This document shows, in pieces, positions 1-8,209 of a stretch of DNA of 64,000 bases (the first letter of the stretch is position 1; the number at the start of each line of letters is the position of its first letter). Source of the stretch: DASXAI01 sp963728985 (GTDB taxonomy: Bacteria; Actinomycetota; Acidimicrobiia; Acidimicrobiales; Ilumatobacteraceae); the NCBI GenBank assembly GCA_963728985.1, contig CAVSME010000003.1, positions 868,001-932,000 on the forward strand, written 5' to 3'. The notes under the pieces were generated by a model that had not been told where the DNA came from, did no database searches, and saw only the letters and a program-made list of their open reading frames with translations. Both the position numbers and the translations under genes were made by a program.

Positions 1-28
1 CGGCCCCGTGAGCAGCACGAGGAGCGCC

Positions 29-1000
29 TCAGCGGCCCTGAAGCGCCTCGATGAGCTTGGGCAGCACCTTGTGCACGTCGCCGACGATGCCGAGGTCGGC
101 GATCGAGAAGATCGGCGCCTCTTTGTCCTTGTTGATGGCGATGATGTTCTTGGCGCCCTTCATGCCCACCATGTGCTGGGTGGCGCCGCTGATGCCGGCG
201 GCCACGTAGACGGTGGGCTTCACCACCTTGCCGGTCTGGCCGACCTGGTACGAGTAGGGCACCCAGCCGGCGTCGACGATCGCCCGGGACGCCCCGGGGG
301 CGCCCTTCAGGAGCTTGGCCAGCTGCTCGATCATCTCGTACTTGCCGGCTTCGCCCAGCCCGCGACCGCCCGAGACCACGATGGCGGCTTCGTCCAGCTT
401 CGGCCCGCTCGACTCCTCGACGTGCACCGCCGTCACCTTCGCTGCCCCGGTGGCGCCGAGATCAGGGATGTCGACCTTGACCACCTCGGCGGCACCACCG
501 CCGCCTTCTTCGGCGGCGAACGACTTGGGCCGGAACACGGCCAGGTACGGGCGCTCGCCCGTGAAGTTGGTCGAGACGAGCACGTTGCCGCCGAAGATGG
601 CGGTCGTGGCCGTGACCGTGTCGCCGTCCACCGCGATGTCGGTGCTGTTCGTGAGCACGGTGCGGTCGAGCTTCACCGACAGCCGGCCGACGACATCGCG
701 GCCCTCGTAGGTGGTCGCGAACAGGATGAGGTCCGGCGCGTCCCCGCCGTCGATCACCGCCTTCATGGCGGCGGCGATGGCAGGACCGGGCAGCCGGCCC
801 TCGAGGTCGCCGGTGGTGTACAGCTTGGTGGCGCCGTAGGCCCCGAGGGCCGCGGCGATGGCGTCCGCGTCCGGGCCGCCGTGGAAGGCGGCGACGGTGC
901 CGGCGCCGAGCGACCGGGCCTTGGTGAGGAGCTCCAGCGTGCCCGTGGTGGGCGTGCCGTCCGTGGACTGGGCGAAGACCCAGATGGTGTCGATGGCCAT
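29..1000 (-). CDS. etfA: Electron transfer flavoprotein alpha subunit
   Basis: Alpha subunit (323 aa) of the FAD-binding ETF heterodimer, which takes electrons from acyl-CoA and related dehydrogenases in the cytoplasm and passes them to ETF:quinone oxidoreductase. The N-terminal half opens MAIDTIWVFAQ. The C-terminal half has the FAD-binding pattern SGGRGL, then VPYSYQVGQTGK, GISGATQHMVG and INKDKEAPIF, all typical of EtfA. The ATG at 998-1000 was chosen because the reading frame further upstream is the shadow of etfB. It lies 20 bases after the etfB stop, so the two are co-transcribed. Several acyl-CoA enzymes lie elsewhere in the window. Confidence 0.95.
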   Translation of the reverse strand: MAIDTIWVFAQSTDGTPTTGTLELLTKARSLGAGTVAAFHGGPDADAIAAALGAYGATKLYTTGDLEGRLPGPAIAAAMKAVIDGGDAPDLILFATTYEGRDVVGRLSVKLDRTVLTNSTDIAVDGDTVTATTAIFGGNVLVSTNFTGERPYLAVFRPKSFAAEEGGGGAAEVVKVDIPDLGATGAAKVTAVHVEESSGPKLDEAAIVVSGGRGLGEAGKYEMIEQLAKLLKGAPGASRAIVDAGWVPYSYQVGQTGKVVKPTVYVAAGISGATQHMVGMKGAKNIIAINKDKEAPIFSIADLGIVGDVHKVLPKLIEALQGR

Positions 1001-1020
1001 GTGCTTGGGTCCGTTCTCTC

Positions 1021-1797
1021 TCAGATGACCTTGAGGCCTTCGAGGAAGGCGATGACCTTGAGGTAGCCCTCGCCATCGTCCTCGACGATCTCCCCGGCCT
1101 TGCGGGCCTCGGCGGCGGTCACGTCCACGATCTCCTGTCCGGCGCCGGCCCAACCGGTCGTCGCCACGCCCAGGTCGGCGGCCTTCACCGTGTCGACGGG
1201 CTTGTTCTTGGCCGCCATGATCCCCTTGAAGCTGGGATACCGGGGCTCGACCACGCCGGCGGTCACCGACACGACGGCGGGCAGCGGGCACTCGACCTCG
1301 TCGTAGCCGGCTTCCGTCTGGCGCTGCACCTTGGCGGTGGTGCCGTCCACCTCGATGTGCTTGGCGAACGTCACCGACGGCCAGCCGAGGAGCTCGGCGA
1401 TCTGCTCGGGCACGGTGCCCGTGTACCCGTCGGTCGACTCGGTGGCGGCGATCACGAGGTCGGCACCGCCGGCCCGCTCGATGGCCTTGGCCAGGATCTT
1501 GGCCGTGGTGAGGGCGTCAGAGCCCTGCAAGGCCGGATCAGACACCAGCACCGCCTTGGCAGCGCCCATCGCCAGCGCCGTGCGCAGGCCCGAGACCTCG
1601 TCGTTGGGCGCCATGGACACCAGGCTGACCTCGCCGCCCCCGGCGGCCGTCGCCAACTGCAGAGCCATCTCGACGCCGTAGCTGTCCGACTCGTCGAGGA
1701 TCAGCTTGCCCTCCCGCTTGAGCGTGTGGGTCCCCGGGTCCAAGGTGCCTGGCGTAGCCGGGTCGGGAATCTGCTTGACGCAGACGACGACGTTCAT
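1021..1797 (-). CDS. etfB: Electron transfer flavoprotein beta subunit
   Basis: Beta subunit (258 aa) of ETF, the AMP-binding partner of EtfA. It starts MNVVVCVKQIPDP, the classic EtfB N-terminus, and contains the recognition-loop-like stretch YTGTVPEQIAELLGWPS and the later motif PSFKGIMAAKNKP. It is the first gene of an etfBA operon read leftwards. Its start faces the lipid kinase gene across about 50 bases, so both promoters must sit in that short gap. Length and motifs are complete. Confidence 0.95.
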   Translation of the reverse strand: MNVVVCVKQIPDPATPGTLDPGTHTLKREGKLILDESDSYGVEMALQLATAAGGGEVSLVSMAPNDEVSGLRTALAMGAAKAVLVSDPALQGSDALTTAKILAKAIERAGGADLVIAATESTDGYTGTVPEQIAELLGWPSVTFAKHIEVDGTTAKVQRQTEAGYDEVECPLPAVVSVTAGVVEPRYPSFKGIMAAKNKPVDTVKAADLGVATTGWAGAGQEIVDVTAAEARKAGEIVEDDGEGYLKVIAFLEGLKVI

Positions 1798-1848
1798 GGC
1801 CCGCCATTCTGTCGGACTCCTGGGGCCCGCCGAAATACAACGAGGCTG

Positions 1849-2778
1849 GTGGTACCGTCGAGCGCCTTGCGGCTCCTGCTGATCGTGAACTCGTTCGCAT
1901 CATCGGTGACCGCCAGGAACACGGTGCTGGTGCAGCAGGCCCTGGGCGCCGTGGCCGACGTGACCACCGTGGAGACCAATCGGCGGGGCCACGCCACCCG
2001 CTTCGCCCAGGACGCCGCGTCGCGCGGCGTCGACGTGGTCGCCGTCTTCGGCGGTGACGGCACCCTCAACGAGGCCGTGAACGGGATCGCCGGGTCCGAC
2101 ACGGCCCTGGCCGTGCTGCCGGGCGGCTCCACCAACGTGTTCGCCCGCATCCTCGGCGTCCCCAACGACCCCGTGCCGGCGGCCGACCTCATGGCCGACG
2201 CCATCAAGCGCGAGAGCACCCGGCGGGTCGGCCTCGGCTCGGTGAACCGGCGGTACTTCTGCTTCCACACCGGCGTCGGCTTCGACGCCGCCGTGGTGGG
2301 CCGGGTGGAGCGCCAGGCGACGCTGAAGCGGTGGGCCGGCCATCCCCTGTTCGTCTGGGCCGGCCTCACGACGTGGCTGCGGGGCTACGACCGCCGCCAC
2401 CCCCACTTCGGCCTCCGCTTCCCCGACGGCGTGGTCGTGTCGGACGGCTACTTCACCATCGTGCTCAACTGTGATCCGTACACCTATCTCGGGAACCGGG
2501 CCTTGTCCCTGGCCCCCGCCGCCGACCTCGACCGGGGGCTGGTGGCCATCACCTTCCGTACACTGCGCGCCCGCACGGTGGTCGGCGCCATCAGCCGGGC
2601 GCTGCGGGGCACCCCGGTGGCCCCGAGCCGGCGGATCGATGTGCACACTGATCTCGGCGGGCTCGACGTGACCGCCGAGGGCCCGTTTCCCTACCAGGTC
2701 GACGGCGACTTCCTCGGCGACACGCGCCAGTTGTCGTTCCGCCACGAGCCCGACGTCTTGCGTCTGGTGGTCTTGTGA
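1849..2778 (+). CDS. Diacylglycerol kinase family (YegS/DagK-like) lipid kinase
   Basis: Predicted lipid kinase (309 aa) that phosphorylates diacylglycerol or a related lipid with ATP at the membrane. The catalytic-domain signature is clear: VFGGDGTLNEAVNGI followed by LPGGSTNVFARILG, then the C-terminal beta-sandwich ending in QVDGDFLG. The open frame extends far upstream into the etfB antisense strand. GTG 1849 (preceded by CGAGG) or TTG 1867 are the plausible starts, and GTG was chosen. It lies directly before whiB1; from memory a lipid kinase-like gene also precedes whiB1 in mycobacteria. Confidence 0.85.
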   Translation: MVPSSALRLLLIVNSFASSVTARNTVLVQQALGAVADVTTVETNRRGHATRFAQDAASRGVDVVAVFGGDGTLNEAVNGIAGSDTALAVLPGGSTNVFARILGVPNDPVPAADLMADAIKRESTRRVGLGSVNRRYFCFHTGVGFDAAVVGRVERQATLKRWAGHPLFVWAGLTTWLRGYDRRHPHFGLRFPDGVVVSDGYFTIVLNCDPYTYLGNRALSLAPAADLDRGLVAITFRTLRARTVVGAISRALRGTPVAPSRRIDVHTDLGGLDVTAEGPFPYQVDGDFLGDTRQLSFRHEPDVLRLVVL

Positions 2779-2861
2779 ACGCCTCGCCACGCGCAGCGAC
2801 CATCTCGGTCACGATGGGTGTTGCGTTACAGCGAGGTTGCGGGGTGCTGTCAAAACGCCCC

Positions 2862-2890
2862 TTGTCAGCACCCCGAGTGTGACGTACGTT
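2862..2890 (+). promoter_or_regulatory. Candidate whiB1 promoter with overlapping inverted repeat
   Basis: TTGTCA (2862-2867) and TACGTT (2885-2890) are separated by 17 bases, a good sigma-70-type spacing, about 95 bases before the whiB1 start. A 9-base inverted repeat, GGGGTGCTG (2841-2849) and CAGCACCCC (2866-2874), overlaps the -35 element and could be an operator. Seen by eye only. Confidence 0.5.
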
Positions 2891-2952
2891 GAACAGGTCC
2901 CTGTCGTGTGCAACTGATTTTCCACCGGATTCGTTGCTCTCGGCCTCGGGCA

Positions 2953-2968
2953 TGTGAACGTCGTCACA
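2953..2968. promoter_or_regulatory. Perfect CRP/FNR-type palindrome before whiB1
   Basis: TGTGA-N6-TCACA, an exact match to the CRP consensus, lies 16 bases before the GTG of whiB1 and downstream of the best promoter candidate. Mycobacterium tuberculosis whiB1 is known to be controlled by the cAMP receptor protein through sites of this type. At this position it would most simply repress, unless the real promoter is another one. Confidence 0.7.
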
Positions 2969-2984
2969 TTTCAGGAGCGTTCTC

Positions 2985-3284
2985 GTGTCTGCACTTGCTA
3001 CCAGCCTGGCACTCTCGACCGCCGATTACCGGTGGCGGAAAGATGCTGCCTGCCGAGACACCAGTCCCGATCTGTTCTTCCCGGTCGGCACCACGGGCCA
3101 AGCGCTCGTGCAGATCGACCAGGCTCGAACGGTTTGTGAGGCCTGTCCGGTCCAGGCCGCCTGTCTCCAGTTCGCCCTCGCGACGAACCAGGACTCGGGC
3201 ATCTGGGGCGGCACCACGGAGGAGGACCGCCGCAAGCTGCGCCGGGCCTACGTGGCCCGCCAGAAGGCCGCCGTCACCGCCTGA
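2985..3284 (+). CDS. whiB1: WhiB-family iron-sulfur regulator, WhiB1 type
   Basis: Small [4Fe-4S] regulator (99 aa), NO-responsive in mycobacterial WhiB1, acting with the housekeeping sigma factor. Cluster ligands C23, C51, C54 and C60 have spacing C-X27-C-X2-C-X5-C, identical to WhiB1. They are followed by the GIWGGTTEEDRR turn and a basic C-terminal tail. The GTG start at 2985 is preceded by AGGAGCG. The order lipid kinase, whiB1, convergent pdtaS repeats the mycobacterial Rv3219-Rv3220c arrangement, which supports the WhiB1 subtype. A perfect CRP site lies just upstream. Confidence 0.92.
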   Translation: MSALATSLALSTADYRWRKDAACRDTSPDLFFPVGTTGQALVQIDQARTVCEACPVQAACLQFALATNQDSGIWGGTTEEDRRKLRRAYVARQKAAVTA

Positions 3285-3302
3285 CCGATACTGAGGTTGC
3301 GT

Positions 3303-4790
3303 TCAACTTTCCACATCCATGGGGATGTGGAGTGCTACGACCGTTCCCCGGCCGTCGCCCGCGGGCGGGAGGCCAGCGGCGGTGAGGTCGTCATCGGTGG
3401 CCGGGCGCACGTCGATGGTGCCGCCGAGCTCCGTGGTGACGAGCGTGCGCACGATCGACAGACCGAGCCCGGTGGCCGTGTCGAGGGAGAAGCCCGGCGG
3501 GAGGCCAGTGCCGTCGTCCACCACCGACACCGACAGCGTGGTGGCGTCGTTGGCCAGGACCACCACCACCGACACGGTGCGGCCGCCCGCCGTGAAGGCG
3601 TGATCCACGGCGTTCTGGAAGAGCTCGGTCAGCACCACGGCCAGTGGCGTGGCGATGGTGGCCGGCAGCTTCCCCCCGTCGCCTTCCACCCGGAAGTGCA
3701 CCGGCCGGTCCGGTGACTGGAGGCTCTCCTCGGCCATCCTCGCCAGCGGGTGGACGATCTCCACGAAGTCGATGTCGTCGCCCGCATCGCGAGACAGCGT
3801 CTCGTGCACGAGGGCGATCGTGCGGATGCGCCGCACCGACTCGCCGATGGCAGCCTTCGCCTCGGGCGACGACAGGCGACGTCCTTGCAACCGCAACAAC
3901 GACGAGATGGTCTGCAGGTTGTTCTTCACCCGGTGGTGGATCTCCCGGATGGTGGCGTCCTTCGACACGAGGAGACGGTCCCGGCGGCGCAGCTCGGACA
4001 CGTCCCTCACGAGCAGCACGCCGCCGGTCACCTGGCGGTCGTCGAGGATCGGGATGCAGCGCGTCAGCAGGGTGATCTCGGGCGTCTGCTCGACCTCCTC
4101 CACCACGGGCTCGCGGCGCTCGAACGAGGACCGCACCGGCCCGTCGTCGAACCCGAGCTCGGCCAGGCGCAGGCCGGTGGCGTTGGCGCTGATCCCGACG
4201 CGATGCAACGCCGAAACGGCGTTGGGCGAGGAGTAGCGGACCCGGGCATCGGCGTCGAGCACCATCACACCATCACCGACCCGGGGCTCGGCCGCCGGCT
4301 GGCGATCACCGGGGTACGGGAAGGTCCCGGCCGTGATCATCGCCACGAAGCGGTGGAAGATCGACAGGTAGGTGCGCTCCAGCTCGCCCGGCTGGCGGGT
4401 GATCCGGGGCGACCACTCCCGGGTGAGCACGGCGATCACCCGGCCCTGGTGGCGCACGGGGATGGCCAGCATGCGGGTGGGACCGTCGACGCCGGCGACC
4501 TTGGTCTCGCCCTCCTCGCTGCGACCGTCCAGAGCGGCGTTGAGCAGATCGACCTCGGTCTCGTTGGCCCGGGTCCCCACCCAGTCGGCGATGTAGTGGG
4601 TCTGGGCGGTGGCCGGGCGCACCTGGCCGATGACGAGCCACCGCTCGTCGATGGTGAGGACGTAGAGCAGGAGGTCGGCGAAGCAGAAGTCGGCCAGCAT
4701 CCCCCACTCGCCGACCAGGCGTTGGAGGTGAGCCACGTCGCTCCGGTCGAGCCGGGTGTGCTGGCGAGCAAGCTCGGCGATGGTGGCCAC
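3303..4790 (-). CDS. pdtaS: Sensor histidine kinase PdtaS
   Basis: Cytoplasmic HisKA_2-type sensor kinase (495 aa), the partner of the ANTAR RNA-binding response regulator PdtaR. An N-terminal GAF-like domain covers about 1-140, a PAS-like domain about 170-280, and the dimerisation/phosphoacceptor region has REIHHRVKNNLQT with H285/H286. The HATPase domain carries ELFQNAVDHAF (N box), VVDDGTGLPPG and GLGLSIVRTLV. The start MATIAELARQHT and the following VGEW..LADF.FADLLLYV match the PdtaS N-terminus. No pdtaR is visible in the window. It converges on whiB1 with 18 bases between the stops. Confidence 0.92.
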   Translation of the reverse strand: MATIAELARQHTRLDRSDVAHLQRLVGEWGMLADFCFADLLLYVLTIDERWLVIGQVRPATAQTHYIADWVGTRANETEVDLLNAALDGRSEEGETKVAGVDGPTRMLAIPVRHQGRVIAVLTREWSPRITRQPGELERTYLSIFHRFVAMITAGTFPYPGDRQPAAEPRVGDGVMVLDADARVRYSSPNAVSALHRVGISANATGLRLAELGFDDGPVRSSFERREPVVEEVEQTPEITLLTRCIPILDDRQVTGGVLLVRDVSELRRRDRLLVSKDATIREIHHRVKNNLQTISSLLRLQGRRLSSPEAKAAIGESVRRIRTIALVHETLSRDAGDDIDFVEIVHPLARMAEESLQSPDRPVHFRVEGDGGKLPATIATPLAVVLTELFQNAVDHAFTAGGRTVSVVVVLANDATTLSVSVVDDGTGLPPGFSLDTATGLGLSIVRTLVTTELGGTIDVRPATDDDLTAAGLPPAGDGRGTVVALHIPMDVES

Positions 4791-4823
4791 CGCCAGAAAG
4801 GATGGCAGATCAGGGTGCGGGCG

Positions 4824-5226
4824 CTACGGCAAGAGGTAGGCCACGAGGGCGTCGATCTCGGCTGGCGAGAGCGGCAGCGCCGGCATGAGGGCGTTGTCGC
4901 TGGGGGCATAGCCCGGCACCACGAACGCCTGGGGCTCCCGGATCGACTGGCGCACGTACGCCGGGCCGTCGAGGCCGGCGACGCGGTGGGCGGCCACCAG
5001 CGGCAGCAGGCGGAGGTCGGGCCCGACCTCGATCATCGAAGGGTGGCCGGGGCCGCTGTGGCAGCCGACGCAGCCCTCGGCCTGGAACAGCTCCGCCCCG
5101 GTGACGGCCGGGGACGGGGCGGCGTCGCCTGAACGGGCGCCGACGATCGTCGAGCGCGCCGCACGTGACAGCCACTGCCGCGGTGACGGCGATCGTCCCG
5201 GGCGAGGTCCAGCGCCGGAGGTTCAC
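4824..5226 (-). pseudogene. Small class I cytochrome c, apparent frameshift
   Basis: The C-terminal frame (stop at 4824) encodes AELFQAEGCVGCHSGPG, a CXXCH heme c site, followed by APSDNALMPALPLSPAEID with a distal Met ligand, typical of a small monoheme cytochrome. That frame has no ATG, GTG or TTG start. A GTG at 5224-5226, overlapping the stop of the upstream gene, opens a different frame with a signal-like stretch (VNLRRWTSPGTIAVTAAVAV). Joining them needs a one-base shift near 5140-5165. Either a sequencing indel or a broken gene. The Ccm operon in this window would attach its heme. Confidence 0.65.
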
Positions 5227-5744
5227 GCCTGGACGAGGCGGGCGGCGCGCCGCCGACCCCGCACCAGCATGGTGGCTTGCACCGCCAGCAGCGCCAGCGC
5301 CGCGCCCGCGGCGGCCGCCGTGGCCACCAGGAGCGCAGTGGGCCAGCCGTCGCCCCCGGCGGTCCCGCCGGCGGCCCCCACGTCGAGGTGGCCGAGGTCC
5401 TGGTCGGGGAACCATCCCTGGTCACTGGTGAGGGTGAGGTGCCCGGCGATCGGCACCGTCACCATGGCCACGTGGTGACCAGGCGCGCGGTCGGGCACGC
5501 CGGCGAAGGTGAGGACCGTGCCGTCGGGCATCGCGACGAGCAGGTGGCTGTCGGTCAGCTGCACGGGTGTCACGCCGTGCTGGCGGATCGTGTAGCCGAT
5601 GGGCGTCGGGCGACCGGGCGCGATGCCGCCGGCCGGCAGCGGGTCGAGCGTGGTGATGGCCCAGCCCCCGGCGGCCGCCGGGCCGGCGAGGCCGAGCACC
5701 AGTGCGGCCACGGCGACGGTGGCGGCGAGCAGTCGGCGCGTCAT
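5223..5744 (-). CDS. Secreted, C-terminally membrane-anchored YtkA/FixH-like protein
   Basis: 173-residue envelope protein: a signal peptide (LLAATVAVAALVLGLAGPAAA), a beta-rich extracellular domain containing GWAITTLDPLP and GYTIRQHGVTPV, then a C-terminal membrane helix (about 135-160) with a basic cytoplasmic end. The domain resembles YtkA/FixH-like Ig-fold proteins often found beside cytochrome or copper genes. The stop overlaps the GTG of the cytochrome c gene, so they are probably translated together. No metal-ligand cluster is evident, and its function is not established. Confidence 0.6.
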   Translation of the reverse strand: MTRRLLAATVAVAALVLGLAGPAAAGGWAITTLDPLPAGGIAPGRPTPIGYTIRQHGVTPVQLTDSHLLVAMPDGTVLTFAGVPDRAPGHHVAMVTVPIAGHLTLTSDQGWFPDQDLGHLDVGAAGGTAGGDGWPTALLVATAAAAGAALALLAVQATMLVRGRRRAARLVQA

Positions 5745-5786
5745 GGCTCATCTACACCGGCCAGCGGCGGCCGGTTCCGCCCGAAG

Positions 5787-6950
5787 TCAGCGCCAGAGGC
5801 GCTCGCCCAGCCGGAGGAGGCCGCCCAGGTCGTGGATGTCCTCGTCGAGATAGGGGACCGCCACCGTGACCTCCGGGGCCACCGACAGCTCGGCGCGCTG
5901 CTCGGCCTCCCGCTGCGCGACGACGCGGAAGTTGGCGAAGCTCGACGCCACCTCGGCCAGCACGCCGGCGACACGCGCCGGCGGCGCCGCCAGCAGGGGC
6001 GCCAACTCGGCACCCAGTTCGGTGCTGGTCAATCGCAGCACCTCGGCCGCCTCGGTGGCGTGCTCGTCGCGCAGGTACGCCGGCAGCACCTTGTTGAGCA
6101 CCAGCGCACCGAGCTGCAGCTTGCGGGCCTGCAGCGCCTCCATGAAGAACTCGGCCTCGTGCAGCGGTGAGGCCTCCAGCGTGGTGATCACGGCGAACGT
6201 GGTGCGGCGGTCGGCCAGGACCCGGGTGACCTCCCTCGCCCGGCTCACGAAGCCCCGCTCCATGGTCTGGAAGAGGCTGAAGAACTCGGCGATGTCTTCC
6301 AGGAACTTCGTGCCGAGGATGCGATCGGCCACCGTGTAGAAGGGCTTCGACGCCACGGTCACGAACCGGCTGCGGTACGGCACCGTGAGCCAGCGCAGCA
6401 GCCGGCTGCTGAAGAACTCGGCCATGCGGGCGGGGGCGTCGAGGAAGTCGAGGGCGTTGCGGGTGGGCGGCGTGTCCACCACGAGCAGGTCGTACCGGCC
6501 CGAGGCGTGGATCTCGAAGAGCCGCTCCATGGCGATGTAGTCGTGGCTCTGGGCGAACTTGGCGGTGATGTTCGTGTAGAGCGGGTTGGCCAGGATGGCT
6601 TCCCGGGTGCGGGCGTCGGGGGCGTGACGGCGGACGAGGTCGTCCCAGCTCTGCTTGGTGTCGAGCATGGCCACCCACAGCTCGCCACGGGGCCGCACCC
6701 CGGTGCCGGCGAAGGCCTCGGCCGGCACCGGCGTCTCCACGTTCCCGACCGCCTCGAGCCCGAGGGCGCTGGCCAGGCGGCGGGCCGGGTCGACCGTCAG
6801 CACGAGCACCCGCCCCCCCAGGTGGGCGGCGGCCATGGTGCCGAGGGCGGCGGCCACGCTCGTCTTGCCCACGCCGCCCGAGCCGCACGTGATGGCGATC
6901 TCCTTGGCCGCCAGCAGGTGCTCGAGGGTGGTCACGCTGGTGGCGCTCAC
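5787..6950 (-). CDS. ArsA/Get3-family ATPase (second of a tandem pair)
   Basis: 387-residue SIMIBI-class ATPase with a deviant Walker A GSGGVGKTS, switch motif VDPARRLASALG and DLLVVDTPPTRNALDF. The last is the ArsA family 'DTAPTGH'-like element with the final residues changed. Its GTG start (6948-6950) overlaps the stop of the preceding ArsA-like gene, so the two are translationally coupled and may form a heteromer like mycobacterial Rv3679/Rv3680. No ars genes are nearby, so arsenite transport is unlikely. Confidence 0.85.
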   Translation of the reverse strand: MSATSVTTLEHLLAAKEIAITCGSGGVGKTSVAAALGTMAAAHLGGRVLVLTVDPARRLASALGLEAVGNVETPVPAEAFAGTGVRPRGELWVAMLDTKQSWDDLVRRHAPDARTREAILANPLYTNITAKFAQSHDYIAMERLFEIHASGRYDLLVVDTPPTRNALDFLDAPARMAEFFSSRLLRWLTVPYRSRFVTVASKPFYTVADRILGTKFLEDIAEFFSLFQTMERGFVSRAREVTRVLADRRTTFAVITTLEASPLHEAEFFMEALQARKLQLGALVLNKVLPAYLRDEHATEAAEVLRLTSTELGAELAPLLAAPPARVAGVLAEVASSFANFRVVAQREAEQRAELSVAPEVTVAVPYLDEDIHDLGGLLRLGERLWR

Positions 6951-7894
6951 CCCAGCTCCTCACTGAGGGCCTCGGCCACCTGGGACGTCGCCCGCATCCC
7001 GGCGGTCCGAGCGAACAGCTCGGGCACGAACAGCATCGGCAGGGAGCGGGGCAACGCATCGCGCAGCGCTTCGAGGTGCTCGGCCCGGCGCCGCCGCAAG
7101 GACACGGCCAGTTCGGCGGCGTCCAGCACCTTCGCCGCTCCCGGTCCGGCCCGGCGGGCGAGGGCGGCGGCTGGCTCGCGGCCCCGCAGCCGGTCGAACA
7201 CCTCCTCCTCGGTGCGGCCGAACAGCTCCGGCAGCACCCGGTTCACCACGACGGCGGCCAGATCGACGTTGGTGGCCTTGGGAAGGGCGCCGGCCAGCTC
7301 GATGGTCTCGGCCACCGGCATCTCCTCGGGCGTCGTCACGATGACCAGCGCGGTCCGATCGGGATCGTCGAGGATCTCCAGCATCCAGCGGGTCTGCTCC
7401 CGCACCATGCCCACCTGCACCAGCTCCTGGATGGCCTGGGGCGCCGCCAGCTGGCCCACGATGTGGCCCGTGGCCACGGCGTCCACCACGACGAGGTCGT
7501 AGTGGTCCTCACGGACCTCGTAGCAGAGCTTCCCGACGGTGAGGATCTCCCTCACCCCGGGCGCCGCCGTGGCCACGAAGTCCAGGCTGCGGGCCAGCGG
7601 GCGGATGCGGGCCAGGAGCGGCACCCGCAACTGGAGGGCCAGGTACTCCCGCAGCGAGTCCTCGGTGTTCATGGCCATGGCCTGGAGGCGCTCGGCCACC
7701 ACCCGGGGCGTGAACGTCAGCGGCCCGGTCTCGTAGGCCGCCGCCAGGGAGCCCTTGGCGTCGACCTCGCACACCAGCGTGCGGCGACCGGCGCGTGCGC
7801 CCAGGAGGGCCAGCGCGGCCGAGATGGTGGTCTTGCCGACGCCACCCTTCCCGGTGACGAAGACCAGCCGGCGCTCGAGGAGCGGCCGGGTCAA
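6947..7894 (-). CDS. ArsA/Get3-family ATPase (first of a tandem pair)
   Basis: About 315 aa, with Walker A GKGGVGKTT and DLVVVDAVATGH, the standard ArsA/Get3 switch. The reading frame continues far upstream in antisense to DUF3107. The TTG at 7892-7894, one base after the DUF3107 stop, was chosen because it leaves the usual short lead-in LTRPLLERRLVFVTG. No CXXC dimer motif typical of eukaryotic Get3 was seen. Membrane-protein targeting or stress ATPase roles are possibilities from the family only. Confidence 0.85.
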   Translation of the reverse strand: MTRPLLERRLVFVTGKGGVGKTTISAALALLGARAGRRTLVCEVDAKGSLAAAYETGPLTFTPRVVAERLQAMAMNTEDSLREYLALQLRVPLLARIRPLARSLDFVATAAPGVREILTVGKLCYEVREDHYDLVVVDAVATGHIVGQLAAPQAIQELVQVGMVREQTRWMLEILDDPDRTALVIVTTPEEMPVAETIELAGALPKATNVDLAAVVVNRVLPELFGRTEEEVFDRLRGREPAAALARRAGPGAAKVLDAAELAVSLRRRRAEHLEALRDALPRSLPMLFVPELFARTAGMRATSQVAEALSEELG

Positions 7895-7895
7895 C

Positions 7896-8129
7896 TCACG
7901 AGCCGAAGCCGATGCGACGATCGCCGTCGGGCGGCCCGACCTCGACGTAGGCGAGCTTCGCCACCGGCACGGCGATCTGGCGCCCGCGGCGGTCGGTGAG
8001 CCAGAGCACCTGGTCGCCCTGGGCGATGGCCGAGTCGATCTGCTCCCTGAGGGCATCACGGTCGGTGTCGTCGGCGAGCTCGAGGCTGAGCTCCCGTGGC
8101 GCCTGGGTGACACCGATGCGTACGTCCAC
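7896..8129 (-). CDS. DUF3107 family small protein
   Basis: A 77-residue actinobacteria-specific protein of unknown function with the DUF3107 pattern: VDVRIGVTQAPRELSLEL at the start, then an acidic helix and LTDRRGRQIAVPVAKLAYVEVG. The GTG at 8127-8129 follows AAGGAG with ideal spacing, and the longer open frame upstream has no such support. It heads an operon with the two ArsA-like ATPases, its stop being one base from the next start. The linkage suggests a shared process, but none is known. Confidence 0.85.
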   Translation of the reverse strand: MDVRIGVTQAPRELSLELADDTDRDALREQIDSAIAQGDQVLWLTDRRGRQIAVPVAKLAYVEVGPPDGDRRIGFGS

Positions 8130-8209
8130 GAAGCACTCCTTGCCTGAGCGGTCGGCCGTCGATCCTAGGGCGATCGCCACAGATCACCGACCCGGCTACC
8201 GTCGTATCG

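Noticed and set aside
5787..7894. Arsenical pump
   Set aside because: ArsA-like ATPases but no arsB, arsC or arsD nearby; the neighbours are DUF3107 and a YtkA-like gene.
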